Notes under the pieces: generated by a model
Seen by the model: only the letters and a program-made list of their open reading frames with translations
Databases searched by the model: none
Told to the model about the DNA's origin: nothing
DNA from: JADGRB01 sp963835825
GTDB taxonomy: Bacteria; Myxococcota_A; Polyangia; Fen-1088
Direction: 5' to 3'
Assembly: GCA_963835825.1 (NCBI GenBank)
Contig: CAWIGZ010000008.1
Coordinates: 434,001-498,000 of the forward strand
Length of the DNA stretch: 64,000 nt
Shown: one piece after another, positions 1-7,949 of the stretch
How positions within the stretch are numbered: position 1 is the stretch's first letter
How the letters are laid out: each line of letters begins with the position of its first letter
Position numbers and translations under genes: made by a program

Positions 1-1025
1 CGCAGCTCGCCGAGCGCGTTGTCGAGATAGAGGGCGGCCTGCCGGCGTCCCTTCATCCCCACCGCCATCTTCAGCTCCGCGGCCAGCGCCCGGGCCCGCG
101 TGCCGTCGGGATCTCCGCCTTCGCAAACCGCGCGGGCGCTCTCCTGCAGCTGCGAAAACGCGGCGGCGCTCAGCTCCAGCGCGGCGTGGGCCCAGGGCCA
201 GGTCGGCCGACCGTTGCGCAGATCCTCGAGGGCCTTGGTGTCGCCCGCCTCGGAGGTCGGCGCGGTGAGATTGCCGAAATCGTCGAGCATCTGCAGGCCG
301 AGGCCCAGGCGCCGGCCGAACTGGGCCAGCGCTTCGACGCAATCGTCGGAGGCCTGCGCGGCCAGGGCGCCGGCGACGGCCGCCAGCTCCATGAGCGCTC
401 CCGTCTTCAACATCGTGCTGGTGGCGACGGTGCGATAGATGAGCGCCCGCGGCGTTCGTCCGATCGAGACGGAGAGATCGAGCGCCTGGCCCTGGTGGCC
501 GCGGAAGAGCGCCTCCGTCACGGCGTCGCGGATTCGCGTGCGGGTGGCGGGCGGCACGGCCAGCTGATCGACCAGGCTCAACGCCCAGAAGTACATCCAG
601 GTGCCGGTGTTGAGCGCGCGGGGGACGCCGTGGACCAGGTGCACCGCCGGGGCGCCCCGGCGAAGCGTCGAGCCGTCCTCGATGTCGTCGACGATCAGGC
701 TCCCGGCGTGGACGAGCTCGACGAGCGCCGGCAGATGGGCCGGCACCTCTCCGGGGCCGTCGGCCAGGCGCCACCCGAGCTCGCACATCCGGGCCCGAAA
801 TTGACGGCTCGGTCGTCCCAGGATCTCCCGGGCCACGTCGCCGAGCGCCCGATCCCACACCGCGCGCGGCAACGCCGGCGACGCGGGCCAGGTTGCAGTC
901 GCCGGCTGCTCGGGCCAGTCCTCGGCGTGGGCGGCGCGGCCGAGCGCCGGCGAGGAGAGCGCCTCGTCCACCAGCGCCGCCAGGCCGGTCGCCGCCGGCA
1001 GACTTCGCCGCGGGCGGGCGCTCAT
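1..1025 (-). CDS. crtE: Geranylgeranyl/polyprenyl diphosphate synthase, C-terminus cut by window edge
   Basis: Isoprenoid chain-elongating enzyme that would supply the C20 precursor for carotenoids. The first aspartate-rich motif is clear as HAGSLIVDDIEDGS near residue 110, and the second appears as LQMLDDFGNL, with N where DDxxD is usual. The frame stays open to base 1, so the end is missing. The ATG at 1023-1025 overlaps the crtY stop as ATGA, which fixes the start and implies translational coupling. The second motif is followed by EAGDTKALEDLRNGR, usual for this family. Product chain length is inferred from the crtY neighbour, not from the sequence. Confidence 0.88.
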   Translation of the reverse strand, partial: MSARPRRSLPAATGLAALVDEALSSPALGRAAHAEDWPEQPATATWPASPALPRAVWDRALGDVAREILGRPSRQFRARMCELGWRLADGPGEVPAHLPALVELVHAGSLIVDDIEDGSTLRRGAPAVHLVHGVPRALNTGTWMYFWALSLVDQLAVPPATRTRIRDAVTEALFRGHQGQALDLSVSIGRTPRALIYRTVATSTMLKTGALMELAAVAGALAAQASDDCVEALAQFGRRLGLGLQMLDDFGNLTAPTSEAGDTKALEDLRNGRPTWPWAHAALELSAAAFSQLQESARAVCEGGDPDGTRARALAAELKMAVGMKGRRQAALYLDNALGEL

Positions 1026-2182
1026 CCGCTCACCGCCTGGGCGCCCAGCAGATGTCGCCAGGAGAGGCCCGCGGGGGGCCGGCCGACCAGGATGCGGGCG
1101 CGATCGCCCCAGGTGCTGGCCGAGGCGTAGAACCGGGCGATGGTCGGCGCGGGGAGCCGATAGAACCGATCGAAGGCGGTCCAGCGCGAGGCGGGCGGCA
1201 TCGCCTCGAACATCAGCCGGTTGAGGAGCTGCCCGAAGCGGCGCTGCGGTTCCAGCCGGCCGGCCAGGGCGTGCACCGCGCTCAGCGTCTGCTCCGGCGT
1301 GCGCGCCCCGGCCACCGCCAGCGCCACCCGCGCCGCCAGCGGCAGGGAGTATCCGGTCACCGGGTGAAAGAACCCACCGCGGTACCCGATCGCGATGGGC
1401 GCCGCCGCGCGCGGCGGGTCGAGCGGCCCGAGCGGCAACGGCAAGACGCCGCTCTCGCTGCGAAGCACCTCGGCGACGGAGGCCCCGTGAGCTGCCGCGT
1501 AGGCGAAGATCCGCTCCTTGGCCCCGGAGGGATCGAGCGCGGGACTGCCGCTGTAGGTGGTCTCCTCGATCAGCACGCGCCGGGCGGAGAACGGGAGCAG
1601 GTAGAAGAACCGGTAGCCGTCGCTCTGCGGGACCGTCGCGTCCATCAGCAGCGGCGCCTTCCAGGGACCGTCGGACTGCAACGCGAGCTCGAGGCCCACG
1701 AACTTCTGGTAGCCCGCCCGCGCCGGCGCGAGCGGCGCGGGCCCGCGCGCGTCGAGCACCACGCGACCGCCGACGGTCTCCCCGTCGTCGAGCCGGACCA
1801 GCGACGGGCCGACCTCGGCGACCCGCCGTCCGAGCAGAAGACGCACCCCGGACGCCGCCAGTCGCGCGCCGACCGTCCGCGAAAAGCTCTCGCTGGTGAC
1901 GGTCGCGTAGCCGACTTCCAGGACCCGGTGATGGCCGGGGAAGCGCACCTCCTGGTGCGTCCACTGCCGCGTCACCAGGGGCGCCACCAGGCTCCATTCC
2001 TCGTCGCCGAGATCGGTCCGGTGAAACGACCAGGTGTGATTTCCGCCGAGGCGGGGCTCGCCTTCGATGAGCGTCACCTGCCGGCCGCGGCCGGCGTTCG
2101 CCAGCGCCAGCGCCACCAGCCCGCCCGCCAGGCCGCCGCCCACGATCACGTGATCCGTCGCGATGTCTGCCCGTCGTTCCAT
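1022..2182 (-). CDS. crtY: Lycopene beta-cyclase, CrtY type
   Basis: FAD/NAD-dependent flavoprotein of about 386 residues that would cyclise lycopene to beta-carotene. The N-terminus has the dinucleotide-binding pattern VIVGGGLAGGLVALAL at residues 10-25, followed by GGNHTWSFHR, a hallmark of bacterial CrtY. The frame is open further upstream, but the ATG at 2182 places the nucleotide-binding fold close to the N-terminus as in the family, so I chose it. It lies 37 bases after the SRPBCC gene and overlaps crtE by 4 bases, giving a three-gene carotenoid operon that leaves the window on the left. Phytoene synthase and desaturase genes are not visible here. Confidence 0.88.
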   Translation of the reverse strand: MERRADIATDHVIVGGGLAGGLVALALANAGRGRQVTLIEGEPRLGGNHTWSFHRTDLGDEEWSLVAPLVTRQWTHQEVRFPGHHRVLEVGYATVTSESFSRTVGARLAASGVRLLLGRRVAEVGPSLVRLDDGETVGGRVVLDARGPAPLAPARAGYQKFVGLELALQSDGPWKAPLLMDATVPQSDGYRFFYLLPFSARRVLIEETTYSGSPALDPSGAKERIFAYAAAHGASVAEVLRSESGVLPLPLGPLDPPRAAAPIAIGYRGGFFHPVTGYSLPLAARVALAVAGARTPEQTLSAVHALAGRLEPQRRFGQLLNRLMFEAMPPASRWTAFDRFYRLPAPTIARFYASASTWGDRARILVGRPPAGLSWRHLLGAQAVSG

Positions 2183-2219
2183 GAGCTCCCCGACATGAAC
2201 GCGCGAGCGCGGCGAACGG

Positions 2220-2669
2220 TTACGCGAACGCGGTTTCGATCGCCGCGCGGCGAAAATCGAAGATCCGACGGAGCTGCCGCGCCACGAACAGCCGGCGCGC
2301 CAGCTCGCCCAGCGGTCCGAAGGGAACCTCGTACTCCACCTGATCGCGGACCAGGGTGCCGCCGGGCACGTCCTCGAAGGTGTGGGTATGCCGCCAGCTC
2401 CGATAGGGCCCCGCCGCCTGCACATCGACGAACCTCCACTCCGGCTCGAACGATTCGATGAGCGTGCACCACCGGAACGTGAGGCCGAAGAGCGAGAGCC
2501 GGTAGTGGATGGTCGCGCCGGCGCGCATGGCGATCGGCTGCGGGCTGCGGATCTCGAAGTGCAGCGAGGCGGGCGTGATGCGCTCGAGGTTCGCGGCGTC
2601 GGCGAAGAATGCGAAAACTTCCGAGCGGCTGCGCCGGACCACCTGCTCCTGCTGGAAATCGTGCTTCAC
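2220..2669 (-). CDS. SRPBCC (START/polyketide-cyclase-like) family protein
   Basis: Protein of about 149 residues that reads as one SRPBCC lipid-binding fold: a start like HDFQQEQVVRRSRSEVF, then FFADAANLERITPASL, a central WRFVDVQAAGPYRSW and a helical end. Such proteins bind hydrophobic ligands, but the ligand is not predictable here. I chose the GTG at 2669 because the family signature begins just after it; an upstream TTG/GTG at 2696/2693 is possible. It is the first gene of the carotenoid operon, divergent from the ECF sigma gene, so a role in pigment or membrane-lipid handling is an inference from context. Confidence 0.72.
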   Translation of the reverse strand: MKHDFQQEQVVRRSRSEVFAFFADAANLERITPASLHFEIRSPQPIAMRAGATIHYRLSLFGLTFRWCTLIESFEPEWRFVDVQAAGPYRSWRHTHTFEDVPGGTLVRDQVEYEVPFGPLGELARRLFVARQLRRIFDFRRAAIETAFA

Positions 2670-2697
2670 GCCGGAAGAACGTGCGGCAGACACCAAC

Positions 2698-2742
2698 AGT
2701 TACCAGATCGCCCGCGCCAGGCCTGTTACCCTCTCTGTTACC
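2698..2742. promoter_or_regulatory. Divergent promoter region with repeated GTTACC elements
   Basis: The short gap between the carotenoid operon and the ECF sigma gene holds three GTTACC hexamers at 2699, 2725 and 2737; the last two sit in identical TGTTACC heptamers 12 bases apart. Read on the minus strand they are GGTAAC, which resembles the GGAAC core of many ECF -35 elements. I infer that they are promoter elements or operators serving one or both directions. No -10 element could be assigned with confidence. Confidence 0.4.
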
Positions 2743-2755
2743 TTTTGGGTGGGTC

Positions 2756-3322
2756 GTGCGTACGGACGAGGAGACGGTGGAAGGCCAGGAGTCGGATGAC
2801 GTCTTGATGGCGCGGTTCTGCCGTGGCGACGAGGCCGCGTTCGGCGTCCTCTACGACCGGTACGCGCCTCAGCTGGAGGCGTTCCTGCGCCGCCTCGTCC
2901 GGGATCAGACCTTGGCTGAAGACCTCCTCCAAACGACGTTTCTCTCCTTCGTCCGCGCGCGCGGTCGCTACGTGGCCACGGCCGGGTTGCGGGCCTGGAT
3001 CTTCGCGATCGCGGCGAACGCCGGCCGGGACGCGCTCCGGCGGCGGGGGGCCCGCCGGGAGGACGCGCTCGGTCCCGAGATCAGCAACCTCGGCGGCGGC
3101 GTGCCGGTCATGTCCGATCCCCCGATGGCCCGGGCGATCGACGAGGCGCTCCGGCAGCTCCCCGACGATCAGCGCGAGGCCGTGCTGCTCCACAAGATGC
3201 ATGGGCTTTCGTTTCCCGAGGTGGCCTCGGCGCTGGGGACCACCGTGGGCGCCGCCAAGGTGCGGGCCCATCGCGGCTATCAACGACTGAAGCTGCTGCT
3301 GGCGCCACTGGAGAGCTCATGA
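2756..3322 (+). CDS. ECF-family RNA polymerase sigma factor (CarQ-like by context)
   Basis: Sigma-70 family extracytoplasmic-function factor of 188 residues. Region 2 is visible as AFGVLYDRYAPQLEAFLRRL with DQTLAEDLLQTTFLSF, and region 4 as LRQLPDDQREAVLLHKMHGL, FPEVASALGTTVGAAKVRAH. The GTG at 2756 was chosen because it gives a typical short N-terminus; the frame is open upstream but runs over the divergent gene. It overlaps the next gene, a multi-pass membrane protein, as ATGA. A sigma factor coupled to a membrane anti-sigma and divergent from carotenoid genes matches the light-responsive carQRS arrangement of Myxococcus xanthus; the assignment to that role is inferred. Confidence 0.85.
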   Translation: MRTDEETVEGQESDDVLMARFCRGDEAAFGVLYDRYAPQLEAFLRRLVRDQTLAEDLLQTTFLSFVRARGRYVATAGLRAWIFAIAANAGRDALRRRGARREDALGPEISNLGGGVPVMSDPPMARAIDEALRQLPDDQREAVLLHKMHGLSFPEVASALGTTVGAAKVRAHRGYQRLKLLLAPLESS

Positions 3323-3957
3323 CGATCGATGACGCAGGCGCGGCCTCGGGCTCGGCGCTGGGGCGCGCCCGGGCGGCGGCGCTGGCAGAGCTGCGGCGCC
3401 AGCCGGTGGCCGTCTCCTGGCGGCGGGAGGCGATCCGCACGGTGCTGGCCGTCCTCGGCACGACCGCGCTGGTCATCGGCGTCGGCGCCTGGGTGTCGAT
3501 CGTCGAGCCCGGCCGGCTGGGCGAACGGCTCCCCCAGGTGGCGCTGCTGATCGCGCTGCAGTCTCTGGGGGTCTTCGCGGCCATCGCGCCCGGCAAGGCG
3601 GCGCTGCGCTGGACCGGGGCGCTGCTGGCCGCGGTCGCCGTGGCCGCCATCCTCTTCGGGCGGGGGGCCGGTCTGCCGCGGGCGGTCCCGGCCATCGCTT
3701 GCTCCGGCAGTCACCTGGCCGTCGATCTGATTCCGCTGGGGCTGGTCCTCTATTCGCTGCGCCGATTTTCCTGGAGCCTCGGTCGAGCGGCGCTGGCCGG
3801 GGCGGCGGTGGCGGCGACGGGAGCGCTGGCCGGCGAGCTCAGCTGCCAGCGGGGCTGGGTCCACGCCCTCGTCCACCACGTCGGCGCGGGACTGATCGTC
3901 GTGGCGGCGTGCGTCCTCATCTCGCGCACGCTCCGCCCCCGCACGTTCGCGCCTTAG
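3319..3957 (+). CDS. Multi-pass membrane anti-sigma factor candidate (CarR / DUF1109 NrsF-like)
   Basis: Protein of 212 residues with a short hydrophilic N-terminus of about 40 residues and then about six hydrophobic segments, for example RTVLAVLGTTALVIGVGAW and LIALQSLGVFAAIAP. The pattern LSCQRGWVHALVHHVGAG near the end resembles the C-terminal region of DUF1109 (NrsF) anti-sigma proteins. Stop and start overlap with the sigma gene indicates stoichiometric synthesis. Topology and size resemble the six-helix CarR anti-sigma of Myxococcus, but primary sequence identity cannot be checked here. It would hold the sigma factor at the membrane until a signal arrives. Confidence 0.65.
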   Translation: MTIDDAGAASGSALGRARAAALAELRRQPVAVSWRREAIRTVLAVLGTTALVIGVGAWVSIVEPGRLGERLPQVALLIALQSLGVFAAIAPGKAALRWTGALLAAVAVAAILFGRGAGLPRAVPAIACSGSHLAVDLIPLGLVLYSLRRFSWSLGRAALAGAAVAATGALAGELSCQRGWVHALVHHVGAGLIVVAACVLISRTLRPRTFAP

Positions 3958-3960
3958 CGC

Positions 3961-5695
3961 TCAGGAAACGATCTGCTCGATGGTGGTCCGCGCGCCTTCC
4001 AGCGTGAAGCAGACCTGGCGCGCGCCGTCCTCGGTCAGCCGCTGGGAGCTCTCTTGACCGTTCGCCTGTCCGCCGGGACGAATGACGACCAGGGGCGTGT
4101 GGGGCAGCTTCGCGCGCAGCCGCCGGCAGATGTAGCGCGCCTGGGCCAGCCCGCCCGGGGGGACGGAGATGACACAGACGAGGTCCGGCGGCTCGGGAGA
4201 AGCGTCTTCCGCCTCTCCCGGCGTCAGGTCCGATGACAGGTACGAGGAGCCCACCGATTCCAGCCGAGCCTTCTGGGGATCGAAGAGCTGGGCCAACATC
4301 TCCCAGATCGTCTCATCGGTCACCGTTCGGGCCGACACGCCGACAATCCGGCGGATCGGCGGCTCGCTCGGTCCACCCTCACCGGGGGGCGCGAGCGCCG
4401 GGGCGCCACGGGGCGGGAGCGCGCGCCCGTCCGGCGCGGCGTCCGCCAGCGCCCGAATGGTCCGCACCACGTGCTGGTGGTCGGCTTCGCTGATCTCGCC
4501 CCGGGCGCGATCGCGATCGGCGAAGAGCAGCGCGGGGATGATGATCTCGTCGAAGACCTGCGCCCGGGTCTTTTCGCGGAAGCGCTTGTCCAGGATCTCC
4601 TGGGCCTCTTCTTCATCCCCGGACAGCAACCGGTGATAGAGGACCAGCTGATCCTCGAGCGCAGGTTGGTCGTCGAGCAGGATCGCCAGGGACGAGAGGC
4701 GGGGCACGTGCTTCCCCAGCACCGCCAGGCAGACCGTCAGCGGCGTCGCCAGCACCAGCCCGACGGGGCCCCAGAGCCAGGCCCAGAAGATCGCCGAGAC
4801 CAACATCGCCATCGACGAGACGCCCGTCTTCGCCCCGATGATGATCGGCTCGACGCCGTAGGCGACCAACGCGTCGAGGCCCAGGAAAAGCCCCAGCGTC
4901 GCCACCAGCTGCCACCAGCCGGGGAACTGCGCGAAGGCGAGCGCGGCCGGGACCAGCATCGCGAACAGGGTGCCGACGAAGGGGACGAACCGCAGGACGG
5001 CGGCGATGAATCCCCACAACGGCGCGTACGGGATCCCGATCCCCATGAGACCCGCCCCGACGGCGAGGCCGAAGGACGCGTTGATCGCGGACTGCTGGGC
5101 CAGGAACCGTCCGATCCGCTGGCCGGCCTCGTCGAGGGCGCGGGTCGTCAGCGTGACGTGCCCCCGCCCGACGAGGCGAATGAAGCGGTCCCGGAGATCC
5201 TCGCGCTTGACGAGGAAGAAGATGACCAGGACCAGGACGATGCCGGCGCGCGCCAGCGGCTCGAGGACCGGGCCCAGGGCGCCGCCGATGCGCTCCAGCG
5301 CGGAGGTCTCGGCGGGGACCAGGCGGACCGGCCGGGCGCCCTGGTCCGCCTCCACCTGCTGGTCGAGATTGCGGACGGCGCGGTCGAGGCTCCTCGACAG
5401 GGAGCCGAGGCCGGTCTCCTCGCTCCCCCGCAGGGCGATCATCTTGCGCTGGATCGAGTCCGAGTACTTGGTCATCTCGGTCGACAGATCGACGACCTGA
5501 CGCTCGAGCAGGTAGCTGAACCCGCCGACGGCGCCGAGCGCGAGCGACGACCACCACCGCCACCGCCCCGACCCGGCCGAGCGCGCGCTCCAGCAGTCGG
5601 ACGGCCGGACCGAGGGCGAACGCCAGCACGATCGCCAGCGCCAGCGGGACGAAGACCGCCTGCGCGCGCGAGAGAACGGCGACGATCAACACCAC
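3961..5695 (-). CDS. AI-2E family (PerM-like) permease, frameshifted
   Basis: Integral membrane protein of the AI-2E/PerM superfamily. The N-terminal helices start at the GTG at 5695 (AQAVFVPLALAIVLAFALGP). The frame must change near 5545-5560 to continue into the segment that holds the conserved core: VLVLVIFFLVKREDLRDRFI, GLAVGAGLMGIGIPYAPLWG and TGVSSMAMLVSAIFWAWLWG. A long hydrophilic C-terminal extension of roughly 200 residues follows the membrane part and is unusual for the family. One extra or missing base would restore a single protein of about 578 residues. It is the last gene of the minus-strand envelope run. The transported substrate cannot be told. Confidence 0.75.
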
Positions 5696-5779
5696 GGTGC
5701 CGAGCGCGCCCAGGCTGGCGCGCGCGGCGCGCGCGGCCGGCGCCGGCGCCTGTGCGGGGGGACTGCGCTCACGGGAAGG

Positions 5780-6031
5780 CTACGGCTCCGAACGGGATCG
5801 GCGGCCCGTCAGGCGGCCGACGATGAATCCCAGGGCGACGCCGACCCCGAGCCAACCGACCGGGTGGGACGCGGCCCAGTGGCGCCAGCTGGTCGCGGTC
5901 TGCACGCGCCGGCGCAGCTCTTCGAACGATTCGCCGACCCGCTCCCGCCGGAGCGCGATCTCGGCCTCGAGCCGAGCGATCTCCCGCTGCTCGTCCTGCT
6001 GCACGTCCTGAAGCTCAGGTGGTGCGGACAT
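5780..6031 (-). CDS. Small DUF3618-like membrane protein
   Basis: Protein of 83 residues with an acidic, coiled-coil-like N-terminal half (LEAEIALRRERVGESFEELR), then TSWRHWAASHPVGW and one hydrophobic helix (LGVGVALGFIVGRLTG) ending in a basic tail. This architecture is that of DUF3618 proteins, which usually sit beside the phage_holin_3_6-like and YtxH-like genes, as here. The start overlaps the end of the upstream holin-like gene once the frameshift there is corrected. Function is unknown; a membrane-associated structural or stress role is the usual guess. Confidence 0.65.
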   Translation of the reverse strand: MSAPPELQDVQQDEQREIARLEAEIALRRERVGESFEELRRRVQTATSWRHWAASHPVGWLGVGVALGFIVGRLTGRRSRSEP

Positions 6032-6411
6032 CCGGCGACCTCGTCGTGTCGGACAGGGCCACCATCGTTCGCTGGACGGTGCCGGTCAGGTCGGCGCCGG
6101 TCCGCTCGAGGATCGGCGTACGCCGGAGCGCGGCCGAGCGTCCGCTGAAGGCCGATTCCGGCGACCACGATCTGGACGGCCGCGACGGCGCCCAGCGCGC
6201 CGAGCCGCCCGCAGTACGGGGCGAGAAACGAGCTGAGCGCCGCCATCGCGAACGCGTAGCCGACGACCAGCGGCGGAAGGAAGAGGGCCAGCCGGGCCAC
6301 GCGCTTGAGGGCCAACCGCAGATCCAGCGAGAGCTCCAGGTGGGCCAGCTTGATCTGGGCGGCGAACAGATCCGCCAGCTCCTCCGCGGTCTCGGTCGCC
6401 ATCTGGACCAC
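6015..6411 (-). CDS. Holin-superfamily-III-like (DUF1469 type) membrane protein, frameshifted
   Basis: The N-terminal part reads ETAEELADLFAAQIKLAHLE followed by two hydrophobic helices (LALFLPPLVVGYAFAMAAL and GALGAVAAVQIVVAGIGL), the usual plan of these proteins. Near 6130-6145, in a GC-rich run, the frame has to shift: the continuation QRTMVALSDTTRSPDVRTT lies in another frame and ends at 6015, overlapping the next gene's start as expected in this gene run. It is found here with DUF3618-like and YtxH-like genes rather than with phage genes, so a lysis function is unlikely. Confidence 0.6.
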
Positions 6412-6452
6412 GGAGGGACGCGGCGCCGGTCGCGCCGGCAGGGGGCGCGGGC

Positions 6453-6722
6453 TCAGGTGCGCGCCTCTCCGCTCGAGTTGGGAGCTTCCGGCGACTCCGT
6501 CTCTTCGGGACGGAGGTTGCGGAAGCGCTCCCCCAGATCGGCGCGCAGCGCCTCGCCCGACTTCGGTGCCAGCAGCAACGCCGCGCCCGCCCCCACCAGC
6601 AGGCCGACGCCGAAGATGCTCAGCGCCCCCAGCAGGCGATCCGAGGTGCTCGGTTTGCTCGCCAGCCCCAGCGCCGAAAGGACGTCGTCTTTGCTGAAGT
6701 CTCGCAGGTCATTCATTTTCAT
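6453..6722 (-). CDS. YtxH-domain protein
   Basis: Protein of 89 residues with a short N-terminus (MKMNDLRDFSKDDVLSALGL), one glycine-rich hydrophobic helix (IFGVGLLVGAGAALLLAPKS) and GEALRADLGERFRNL, the signature order of YtxH proteins: helix, LAPxSG, amphipathic tail. The start overlaps the preceding stop as ATGA. YtxH-like proteins are linked with general stress and envelope functions, but no biochemical activity is known. Confidence 0.72.
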   Translation of the reverse strand: MKMNDLRDFSKDDVLSALGLASKPSTSDRLLGALSIFGVGLLVGAGAALLLAPKSGEALRADLGERFRNLRPEETESPEAPNSSGEART

Positions 6723-7051
6723 TTGTTCACGCTTCTCTCTGAGTTGTTCTGTTTGTGTCCGAGCACGAGGAGGCCCTCCGTCACGAACGGCAACACCGCC
6801 GTCCGCAGCCCGATCCGAATTGCCGTCCCGACGATGCGGGCCGTGAGCCGCGAAAACAGCCCACCGCCCAGCACGTACCCCACGCCCACCGCCATCGCCG
6901 CGGAGCGCCCGGGGTGTTCCCGGGTCTGTCGCATCACCTTGTCGGTCAGGGATTCGACGGCACTTCGCCAGTCGGACGCGGGCATGCGCTTCGGCGCGCG
7001 CCTGGCGACGGGCGCGCGCTCGGCGGTCGCCTTGCCGTCGCCGTTACGCAT
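6719..7051 (-). CDS. Membrane-associated hypothetical protein of the YtxH/DUF3618 gene run
   Basis: Protein of 110 residues with a basic N-terminus, the segment WRSAVESLTDKVMRQTREHP and then GRSAAMAVGVGYVLGGGLFS, a short hydrophobic stretch, followed by a second hydrophobic region (IVGTAIRIGLRTAVLPFV). I do not recognise a named family. Its stop overlaps the YtxH start as ATGA and its own start overlaps the upstream gene's stop, so it belongs to the same coupled operon. It probably is a small inner-membrane protein with two weak membrane segments. Confidence 0.6.
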   Translation of the reverse strand: MRNGDGKATAERAPVARRAPKRMPASDWRSAVESLTDKVMRQTREHPGRSAAMAVGVGYVLGGGLFSRLTARIVGTAIRIGLRTAVLPFVTEGLLVLGHKQNNSERSVNK

Positions 7052-7290
7052 GGCGGGCTGCCCGGGCGAGCACGAAGCCGAGCGTCACGGCGCCGACGAG
7101 GACGATCCCCGGATTGTTGCGGGTGAACCGTCGGGCGCTGGCGGCCCAGCTGCCGACCCGTTTTTGCGCGTCGTCCGGCCCGTGCCGACAGAGCGTCGGC
7201 GCGCCGTTCCAGCTGATGAATGACGCCCGCGACGCCGCCGCCTTCGGTCTGGGCGGGGCCCTTCACGGAGTCCTTCATCGGGTCCTTCAT
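7045..7290 (-). CDS. Small membrane-anchored protein, frameshifted
   Basis: The start MKDPMKDSVKGPAQTEG is clear and overlaps the response-regulator stop as ATGA. The N-terminal half (GVAGVIHQLERRADALSARA) is amphipathic. Near 7180 the frame must change to reach RVGSWAASARRFTRNNPGIV and the hydrophobic end LVGAVTLGFVLARAARHA, which stops at 7045 and overlaps the next gene's start by a few bases. The result is a protein of about 81 residues with one C-terminal helix, similar in plan to its neighbours. Function unknown. Confidence 0.5.
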
Positions 7291-7949
7291 GGCGTCCCTC
7301 CGCCGAGCACGCCGCAGTCGAGGGCGAACCGGACCAACGCCGAACGAGATTCCAGACCCAGCTTTTCCATCACCCGGGAGCGGTAGGTCTCGACCGACTT
7401 GACGCCGAGACGCAGCTCCTCGGCGATCTGGGAGTTGGTGAAGCCCTCGGCGACCCGCCGCATGACCTCCAGCTCGCGCCCGGTCAGCTGCGCCGTTCCG
7501 GTCTCGCCTTTGGCGCCGGGGGAGGTCGGTTGCATCTGGCTCTGCGCAAACCCCAGCCCCAGCGAGGCGTCGATGAAGGTCCGTCCCTGCGCCACCGCGC
7601 GAATCGCCGCCAGAAGCTCGGTGTCGACCGCGCTCTTCACGACGTAGCCGACGGCGCCCGCTTGCCCGGCGGCGCGCACGTAGCCGAGCTCGTCGTGAAC
7701 GGTGAGGACCACGATTCGCGTCTTCGGGCGGACCTGTTTCACCGCGGCGATGGCGGCGAGCCCGCCGCCGTTGGGCATGGTGATGTCCATCAGCACCACG
7801 TCCGGCTCGGTGGCTTTGACGCCGAGCTCGGCGTCGGGGCCGTTGGCCGCCTCGCCCACCACCTCCATGTCCGGCTGCAGGGTGATGAGGGCCCGCAGGC
7901 CGCCCCGCAGGATCCCGTGATCGTCCGCGATGAACACCCGGATGCTCAT
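7287..7949 (-). CDS. NarL/FixJ-family response regulator
   Basis: Protein of 220 residues. The receiver domain begins IRVFIADDHGILRGGL and carries the phosphoacceptor Asp in VLMDITMPNGGG near residue 54 and the conserved Lys in GYVVKSAV. The C-terminal LuxR-type helix-turn-helix is LTGRELEVMRRVAEGFTN, SQIAEELRLGVKSVETYRSR. It overlaps the sensor kinase stop as ATGA, so the two form a cognate pair. Position inside the envelope gene run suggests that it controls that operon or related stress genes, which is inference. Confidence 0.92.
   Translation of the reverse strand: MSIRVFIADDHGILRGGLRALITLQPDMEVVGEAANGPDAELGVKATEPDVVLMDITMPNGGGLAAIAAVKQVRPKTRIVVLTVHDELGYVRAAGQAGAVGYVVKSAVDTELLAAIRAVAQGRTFIDASLGLGFAQSQMQPTSPGAKGETGTAQLTGRELEVMRRVAEGFTNSQIAEELRLGVKSVETYRSRVMEKLGLESRSALVRFALDCGVLGGGTP

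Noticed and set aside
4471..5826. Long plus-strand frame opposite the AI-2E permease
   Set aside because: Composition is Arg/Asp/Gln-rich without motifs and it is antisense to a clear membrane protein.
5780..6722. Possible prophage, because of a holin-like protein
   Set aside because: No other phage genes are nearby; the DUF3618/YtxH neighbours are the usual companions of such proteins in non-phage envelope operons.
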